A stretch of 64,000 nucleotides of DNA from Prosopocoilus inquinatus (taxonomy: Eukaryota; Arthropoda; Insecta; Coleoptera; Lucanidae), in contig CM069874.1 of NCBI GenBank assembly GCA_036172665.1, forward strand, positions 48,838,707 through 48,902,706, read 5' to 3'. Of this stretch, positions 57,150 through 64,000 are shown one piece after another (the first letter of the stretch is position 1; each line of letters starts with the position of its first letter). A program made the position numbers and the translations under genes. Below the pieces are notes generated by a model. It was given only the letters and a program-made list of their open reading frames with translations, was not told the DNA's origin and searched no databases.

Positions 57150-60100
57150 ATGTTCACCAAGGTGAGCCCGATTTACATTAACTTTCGTAAGAGCTCTAAA
57201 TTGTAACACTTACGCATTTACGCGTAATTGTTACATATAAATATGATAACTAGCGCATGTTTTATTCATTTATGTATTTTCATAATTTTTTCAAAAAATT
57301 AGGTACGTGCTCCATTTTCTGTGCTTTAACGTAAAGGTCAAGATTATTAATTATAATTAGCAGGAATAAATTAAAGTGCTTTATCGATTATTAATTAATG
57401 CACTTCTGGACGTTTTTCGATTTTTCATCTCTGTAGAAAAAAAAACTAAATTAAATTGATTTTATATAGGGCTTTTCTTAACTGTGGCCATAGGGATTTA
57501 TATGTTAAAAATTTTGCCTCATGTTACCTTATTTTCTGCACGCAATTTTAGCCAAATATCAGATTGTAATAATAAATTACAGATTTTAATGTAAATTTCA
57601 CATTACCAGAAGAACAGGTGCGCCTTCCATTTAATTATTATTAAAAGTTACAGTTATTAATAAGCAAATATCAATCGAGTAGGTCAAAGTCAGAATTTAA
57701 TTCGTCAGGCAAACATTTTTAGACGACAATACTAATTTCTTTTTGATGTTGATCTACTCGATCATTATTTGTTCATTAATAACTTTTAAAATTTTAATAC
57801 TGAACTAATTAAATTAATTTCGCACATATTATTCTGGTATTCTATATTTTGTAATAAATTGTGTAGCTTGTATATTATAAGCAACTGAAGTTTGCTCAAA
57901 TTTTTTAGCAGAATAAAAGTTATTCCGTGATTATTATATCGTTATTTTTTTTTAATTTGGCGTTCAGAGTGCTGTGAATGCTTTTATTTGTATGTCCATT
58001 TTAAATTGGCCGCGCACTAGTCACAGCCCACTGGACGCCAAATTAATATATCCATGTAAATTTAATCTATTAAAAAAAAAAAAACGTTATTACCACATGA
58101 CATGAGATTTCTTAATCGAATCCTAACGCCACGATTTATAAACGTATTGAGGTTAATGTTATTGTAAAATATCCGCGAAAAAACTTTCCCAGTTATAGCT
58201 CGTTCTCGTTGCATGTGAATTGCGACGCATTTCAAAAGCATTCTTTCCTTAGATTTAGTTCAAATTTGCAGAGCTCAAAATCTGACGAATACACATTTTT
58301 GTTTCAGGTTTTGGCAATTGCCACCTTTGTGGCGAGCGCAAGCGCAGGGCTCATTCCCGCCGCCCCGGCTTTGTCTATTGGACACGCAGTAGCTGCACCC
58401 ATCTACGGTCACGGTTTAGGTTTGGGATTAGGTTTGGGCCATGGACTCGCTGGACCTGCCATCGCCGCCCCTGCATACGCCGCCCCTGCATACGCCGCCC
58501 CGGCCTACGCCGCTCCTGCAATCGTTAAAGCCGCCCCTGCAATCGTAAAGGCTGCACCTGCTGTTGATTACGTAGTAAGTACAACAAAAGTGACAGCAAT
58601 TAATTTAATTCTCTGATTAAGGAACGTCATTGGGTGAAGTTAATAATAGAATGATCTTTTCTAATTAAGTAAATAAAACCGCGTGTCTTTGATTAGTTCG
58701 TTATTTCAAATGCCACTTGAATCATTTACAACTGTCAGTAAGCTTAATTCAATAAAAAGACACGCGATTTTATTTTCGCCGGGCACTTAGGCCCCATTTG
58801 TGGAAACAATTAAAGGGCAGATTAGTTTAACTAGGAGTTAGAATGTGATGCGTATTATGTCGTAGAGGCATAGCGTGTCACATTCTAATCAATAGTTAAA
58901 TTAATCAAGTAATTAATCGCGTCCAGAAGCTAATTAGACAAGATATTGATCGCGCTTTATATATTAAACTTAAAGTTGTTTTGAAATCTTTGTTGAAGAT
59001 TTCTGATATTGTTCTTATTTCCGTAGCTCACTGAAGCTCCGATTCTGGAAACGATTAAGGGTCGGTATTTTCACCTCTCATTAACTTTAATCATTAATTT
59101 ATTTCCATAGTTACAGTTATAAAGGAATTAATCAACGGTTAAAGTTAATCAGAGATGAAAAGATCGGGCCTTAAGGGTCATTTAGTTTAACCAAGAATTA
59201 GAATGTGATGCACATTCACTATGTCGCGTCGTGGAGGCAAAGCGTGTCACATTCTAATCTTGGTTAAACTAATTAGCTAATTAATCACTTCCAGAGTTAG
59301 CTGCCGTAGTTAGAATAAATATTGATCGCGCTTTATGTATTAAGCTTGAAATTGTTTTCAAACCTTCTAGTGTTTTAATTTTTTTTATTATAACAGACGT
59401 AGTATCTCTTAGTAGATTTTAATGCTTATTGCTTTTCCAATTATTAAAACACATTAACGCCCAATGAAAAATTAATTACGGTATGTTTTAATGTATTAGA
59501 TACACAACATGAGAATTAATTCAATTCACCGCTCTAAAGCATTCTTAGGATATTCTCATCTTGTTTTAACGTTAAGTAATAATAGAAGATGGAAGTACAC
59601 TCAGAGTACTCTGATGTCATGAATCGAACATATCGTTAGTTCGTAAAATGTTTCTACGAATACTCCAATGATACTGTTTCCTGGTATTAATTCTGAAAAG
59701 GTAGTTAAAATAATCTTAATTAATTTAGTCGATTACGGAGATGGTATTGGCAATCTCAAAAGTAGATTTGTTGTTCGTAGTGACCCGTTCATGACATGAA
59801 ATTGAAGATCATACTTTTTGATAATCACTTTTAAAGATTGTTCTGAAATTCTCGGGTGGCCTGCTTCTGTAATAAAGCATTTGAACTTCTTGGAGGTTTT
59901 ATGATCTCTAAACGTTTTAAATTTCCCGCCGATTATACTTTCCACAATATGGTGAAACTCAACCAAAACGATATATTTAACATCCTAGATACCGACAGCC
60001 AAATGTCATCATTGTTTACAAAGTAAATTTCTGTACGGTGCTGTTCATCAGATCAAAATTATCATGTACTTAGCGATAAAGCATTTAAATGTCTTGGAGA

Positions 60101-62230
60101 TTTAATGATCTCCAAACGTTTTAAATATCCCGTCGATTAATACTATCTACAATATGACGAACCCCAACCAAAACGATCTATTCACCACCCAAGGCACCGA
60201 CAGCCAATGTCATCACTGTTTACGAAGTAAATCTCTCTACTGTGTTGTTCATAAGATCATTTATCTTATCCATGATAGTCTTTTAATTAAATCGTTTTTC
60301 TTTCAAGCATCTATTTGTTCTTCCCTTATAAATAATCAAAACGTTATTTTATGAAACTGTGTTTCCTCGTTCTGCAGAAATTAAAAATTAACTTCACGTT
60401 TAATTAAAGGGTTCATTAAATAAATGATTTAATAATAATTTTGTGCTTTGTATTATCTAAGTATGTACGTCTAATGAAAAGGCTCAAGTGAATTCTTCCA
60501 CTCGTGTCTTACATTATTTAAGTAGTTTGACAATACACAAGGGCAACATTGATTTCATTATCCCTTATTTATCGCATCTATATATTATTGTCTTTCTTTA
60601 TTATCTGCTTGTTATTTTAATTCTTGAAAGTTCTAATAATGTGGAAGGTGTAGGTAATTTGATAGTGGGGTTAATATACATCGTGTTTCAGAAATGTCTT
60701 CCGATATTGAATAGAAAAGGTCACCTTTTCAAATAATTTTTTTTTTCTAAGAATGAATAATAAGGGAGTTATAAGCCTTGAGGGAGGCGTAAAAATATTG
60801 TTTTTTTTTGCATTATCGCCTGGATCCTTTAAGTTACCAAACTGACATTTAAGCACATATATAGGGCACCTAACTGGACATTTACGACTTGTTTTATTAC
60901 CTAACGATTAGTCCTTTCAGTACACAAAGTCATTCCACTTGAAATATAATGCTAAATGTAAAACTAAAATTTCATTGTAACTAATATTCACCGTCATAAC
61001 CTAAAATTTAGAAAAGTGTTCCAAGAATTATCAAGATTTCTTCTTTTGTAACGTTTCTCTTTTCTGTTTCTCTCTTGTGTAATACAAGATTCATTTATTT
61101 CATATGTGGCAGTTTCATTTAATGCAAAACAATAAGCCCGAGTCGCGACATCGCGCGATCGGAGTTTCGACCTTAAACTGTGCGAAAAATAGCGAAAAAC
61201 AACTGTACTACTTACAGAAGATGCTTGAGACCCCGTTGCAATCCAGCTGACTTGCAGAAAGCTCTAGAATTAGGCGATTACACGCTAAATGTATTTGCAT
61301 TTATCACTCCGTGCTTTAGAGCTTTTGAGACAGCACCATGGCCATTCGCTATTTCTCGTAGAATTTACAATAGTTATTTTTCTGCTAATGACGCCCCAAT
61401 TACGGTCGAAATAGCTATACAGAGGATTATTGAGAACCTCATAGCAATGTAGCTGCTTACAGCAAGCTTTAATATGTAAAGACAAAGAGAAAATTGTATT
61501 GCATTGTTTTAGTTTTTCTCATTCTTTCACTTAGTCCTTTTGATTTGAAGACACGAGTGGATGAAGGAGTTATGTCGCAAAATTAGAAATGAGCCTAAAT
61601 TAAAAGTTGTTCAAAAAAACAATAAAAGTACTGATTTAAACACCTTCATCCACGCGTGTCTTCATTTATTTTGTCTAAGGTGCAAGTGGTTCGAGTTATT
61701 CTTTTGGTTTTCCTTTCGGTTATTAATTTTTCTTCTTTCTTTCTCCTCTTTTGATAATACATTCTGATCACTTTGCTGAATGAGAAAAATTTTGCTAAAA
61801 TTATTCTAGTTTCGCTCGGTTCAAAATATGTCACGTGCTTTTGAAAATGTTAATCTTTTAGGCTTACCCGAAATACGAGTTCAACTATGGCGTTGCTGAC
61901 GGTCATACTGGTGATCAAAAAACTCAACATGAGGTACGCGATGGAGATGTAGTAAAAGGATCTTATTCTCTCCAAGAACCTGACGGTACCGTCCGTACTG
62001 TTCATTATTCAGCTGATGATCATAATGGATTTAACGCCGTCGTAACCAGGTCGGGACATGCAGCCCATCCAGCTACCGCCATAGCAGTTGCGGCTCCAGC
62101 TAAAACGATCATAGCCGCTCCAGCGATACACGCAGCTCCAGCAATCGCCGCCCCAGCTTACGCCGCGGGATCGTTACTCCACGCAGGACCGGCTTTGGCG
62201 TACGGTGGACTGTTGAAAGGATTTCATTGA
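57150..62230 (+). CDS. RR-2 cuticular protein, three exons
   Basis: The coding parts are 57150-57161, 58308-58574 and 61862-62230, all joined in phase 0, giving 215 residues. Exon 1 encodes only MFTK before GTGAGC. Exon 2, after TTTGTTTCAG, supplies the rest of the signal peptide ([14 protein letters not shown]), then AAPA/AAPAY repeats and a Gly/Leu/His stretch, ending AVDYV before GTAAGT. Exon 3, after CTTTTAG, starts [20 protein letters not shown] and holds the RR-2 domain with [20 protein letters not shown] and [12 protein letters not shown]. An AAPA-rich tail ends LLKGFH and TGA. The product is secreted and binds chitin in the cuticle. Very short first exon, phase-0 introns and TATA box are typical for this family. 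Introns are 1146 and 3287 bp. Confidence 0.95.
57638..57797. repeat. Inverted repeat in intron 1
   Basis: Left arm AAAGTTACAGTTATTAATAA...ATCGAGTAGGTCAA pairs with TTGATCTACTCGATCATTAT...ATTAATAACTTTT. Arms are about 58 bp around a 40-bp centre. MITE-like. Confidence 0.72.
57951..58046. repeat. Second inverted repeat in intron 1
   Basis: TTTAATTTGGCGTTCAGAGT GCTGTGA at the left pairs with TCACAGCCCACTGGACGCCA AATTAA at the right. The whole element is about 96 bp. Confidence 0.7.
58308..58574 (+). CDS. Cuticular gene, exon 2
   Basis: 89 codons between acceptor AG (58306-58307) and donor GT (58575). Encodes the signal-peptide core and the AAPAY repeats. The open frame extends upstream to 58209, but that part lies before the acceptor and is intronic. 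Confidence 0.93.
58672..58777. repeat. Inverted repeat in intron 2
   Basis: GTAAATAAAACCGCGTGTCTTT and AAAAAGACACGCGATTTTATTT are complementary ends enclosing about 60 bp. Confidence 0.6.
58821..58904. repeat. Palindromic element family, intron copy 1
   Basis: TTTAACTAGGAGTTAGAATG TGATGC pairs with GCGTGTCACATTCTAATCAA TAGTTAAA. A clear relative is at 59182-59273, 360 bp downstream. Confidence 0.8.
59055..59174. repeat. Inverted repeat in intron 2
   Basis: TTAAGGGTCGGTATTTTCAC...TTAACTTTAATC pairs with GTTAAAGTTAATCAGAGATG AAAAGATCGGGCCTTAA. It ends directly beside the palindrome at 59182. Confidence 0.78.
59182..59273. repeat. Palindromic element family, intron copy 2
   Basis: TTAGTTTAACCAAGAATTAG AATGTGA pairs with TCACATTCTAATCTTGGTTA AACTAA, a nearly perfect palindrome and relative of 58821-58904. 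Confidence 0.85.
59872..60261. repeat. Tandem duplication in intron 2
   Basis: The block 59872-60058 (ATAAAGCATTTGAACTTCTT...) recurs at 60075-60261 with about a 203-bp offset and many substitutions, so the duplication is old. Minus-strand frames through the first copy have no motif I recognise. Confidence 0.82.
61545..61670. repeat. Inverted repeat near the end of intron 2
   Basis: TTGAAGACACGAGTGGATGA AGG pairs with CCTTCATCCACGCGTGTCTT CATT. Arms of about 27 bp, loop about 70 bp. Confidence 0.72.
61862..62230 (+). CDS. Cuticular gene, exon 3 with chitin-binding domain
   Basis: 122 codons plus TGA. RR-2 domain at about residues 3-62 of the exon, followed by Ala/Pro-rich tail repeats ([10 protein letters not shown]). 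No internal ATG opens the exon, which is why a simple ORF search misses it. Confidence 0.95.
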   Translation, partial: AYPKYEFNYGVADGHTGDQKTQHEVRDGDVVKGSYSLQEPDGTVRTVHYSADDHNGFNAVVTRSGHAAHPATAIAVAAPAKTIIAAPAIHAAPAIAAPAYAAGSLLHAGPALAYGGLLKGFH

Positions 62231-62867
62231 AATGATTGAGTTGAATGCCAAGTAATACAATCAACAGCAGTATCAGTCAAATTCAGCTTCGATGCGTTTA
62301 TTAGCGGTGGCGGTTCAAATTTACATTGGACCGTCACATTTTTTTACCCGTAGATAGATATCCTAGTTAGTATCAAAACCGAACCTGATCGATACTGCAT
62401 TGCACACCGCGCGATTTTTGACTGCTTTGTATTACACTATTTAAAACGGGCCCTGTGCAAACTGTATTACTGTCATTTTTTAAGTCGGCTTGCTTTGCAA
62501 ATACTTCGTAAACTTATTTTTTTGTTATTTATTTTAATTGATGCCATTTTGCGAAGTAATTGCTGAAGTGGGCGAAACTGACCGCTATGCCAAATTATGT
62601 TCATGACTCATGTTCTATGTACGCAATTTCTTCTTTACTTACTGCTTTTGTGTACTGTTTTCTTGTATATATCGTTTAGAATATGATTGTGCAGTATTGT
62701 TCTCATTTCTCTATAAAATCATAAATATATATCTACCATTTTCATCTTAGAACTATTATGACTATTATGGTATACGACACTACATCTTAAATATTTTCAA
62801 ACAGATGCACCTTGGTACTCAAACTTAAAAAGAAAAACAGTACCTAATATAAATTTTAAAATTAAGG

Positions 62868-63000
62868 AGTTGCATAGCCGTGCTGGTTGAGCTCACTGGC
62901 AGCGGGATTGGACGCTTGGCCTGGCAACTTAGGTGTGAGTTCGGGGAATTAGGGTGCAGAAAAAAATTGTATTACAAACCATAAAATAATAAATAAACTG
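62868..63000 (+). mobile_element. Candidate tRNA-derived SINE fragment
   Basis: GTGCTGGTTGAGCTCACTGG resembles a tRNA A-box region, and GTGTGAGTTCGGGGAA, about 50 bases downstream, a worn B box. An A-rich AAAAAAATT and AATAAATAA stretch follows. It does not form a proper tRNA cloverleaf. Confidence 0.4.
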
Positions 63001-63860
63001 ACTTCAGCTACTCAAGAAAACAATAAAAAGTCAATTCCAAGTATCTATAGGTACGGGAAAAGTATTAAATATTGATGATTTCAGATCTACCAAAGCATCA
63101 ATACGAGATATTAAGATACGTCTTAAAAAGCTACGATTCTGATATTTTTCTCCTTGTTATCAGTTAATATAAGAAAATAAATGTTATCCTGACAATACCA
63201 GTAATAATAATATAGCGAAACTAGTGAAGATCAGTTTACAAAGTTGCATGTATCTCTCAGAGCTGCAAGAATTCTCGTAACCAAAAGTGAGAAAAGTTTA
63301 GCTGCAGTTAGTGACTTATTGGGCGTGACGAATAAAATATAGCAAATGATTTTACTACAAAATTGTGAAATACCTAATAAAAAGTGGTCAGTCTCAATTG
63401 TCCAGGGTTGGTAACAAAAAGATCCCTACATTAGCACATTTTTACGCTTGATAATTTACAAACAGTATTCAGTAATTTATTATTTCCGCCAAACTGTTAG
63501 ACGTTGTCTTGTCGCTTGTGTTTACTGTTTTCTTAGAATGTTTACTTTGCTGCGACTTTTGTTGAGAAAAATCTGTCTTTATTAAGACAATGCCGCCCGC
63601 ACGATATGTTTTTGTTTCGAGAATCAGAATAGTTCTGTTATTGTCGAATGTAATAAAAGACACCAGAAGAACTTCAGATAATGTAATTTAGGAACTAATA
63701 TAAAGAAATGGGTGACCCGATCTTAACTAAGTTAATAACATTACTACTCAAACTAAAGTTTCTTACACGACTAATTCTATTTCTATTCTAAAAATGCTAT
63801 CACGACTCCAGAATTGAAGATTAGAAGACTACGGTTTCATGAATGCGTATTTCGAAGAAG

Positions 63861-64000
63861 TGCTAGGTCATCTTAACTTCTGCATTTTTAACGATAGAAC
63901 ACGCGGGAATACTAAATGATGAGTCTCTTCATAGAAGTCTAGCTCGAGAAATATCCTGGGTGCTAGTCATCTTAACTTCTGCATTTTTAACAGTAGAACG
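63861..64000. repeat. Tandem repeat running off the window end
   Basis: TGCTAG(G)TCATCTTAACTTC and following TGCATTTTTAAC occur at 63861 and again at 63961, a 100-bp period. Only about 1.4 units are visible. Confidence 0.7.

Larger units (their letters stand above)
62231..64000. other. 3' flank of the cuticular gene
   Basis: Begins with the 3' UTR. No canonical AATAAA lies close to the stop; ATAAAATCATAAATA near 62710 is a possible weak polyadenylation region. The remainder holds a SINE candidate and a tandem repeat, and no other gene was recognised. Confidence 0.5.

Noticed and set aside
58209..58307. Start codon at 58209 for a 135-residue cuticular protein
   Set aside because: A splice acceptor at 58306-58307 and a perfectly phased exon 1 (MFTK) under a TATA box show that this part is intron. 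The frame's end past 58574 is also intronic.

Overview
This window is AT-rich eukaryotic DNA from an insect. The strongest evidence is two genes for cuticular proteins with the Rebers-Riddiford RR-2 chitin-binding domain, together with insect-type transposons: mariner/Tc1 relatives, hAT, pogo/Tigger, Penelope, Gypsy and several non-LTR elements. A holometabolous insect such as a beetle fits, but the sequence alone does not fix the order. There is no bacterial gene, CRISPR array or rRNA.

Host genes are few. A three-exon RR-2 cuticular protein gene (57150-62230, plus strand) is complete: TATA box, 12-nt first coding exon, AAPA-rich second exon and chitin-binding third exon. The last exon of a second, longer RR-2 gene lies at 21798-22982; its signal-peptide exon was not found. 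A degraded multi-domain transposase-like gene with a 61-bp intron lies at 36545-38400 on the minus strand.

Most of the rest is transposon-derived. Region 1-8.2 kb holds a dispersed repeat, a LINE relic, a decayed DD34D mariner, an intact DD37E Tc1/mariner-type element with perfect 26-bp inverted repeats, a 1.17-kb inverted-repeat element and a hAT relic. Region 10.8-13.5 kb is a hAT-like foldback element with an LTR inserted in one arm. Region 14-22 kb has a LINE relic, a GC-richer promoter-like block, a Penelope-like element with its 3' end repeated in inverted orientation, and the first cuticular exon. Region 23.8-35 kb has a second copy of the dispersed repeat, a Tigger-like element, a hAT MITE, a solo LTR and a DD41D-like element with inverted repeats of about 360 bp. 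Region 36-54 kb has the intron-bearing transposase-like gene, a SINE nested in a foldback MITE, two more LINE relics, a TTAA-flanked MITE, a rearranged Gypsy pol and a second mariner with both ends. Region 54-64 kb is the cuticular gene, whose introns carry many short palindromic elements.

Nothing here is clearly a new biological system. The items most worth checking are the intact DD37E element, the hAT foldback/LTR nest, the long-hairpin structures, the largely open 36.5-38.4 kb gene, the intron full of related palindromes, and the unusual C-terminal repeat of the 21.8-kb cuticular protein.
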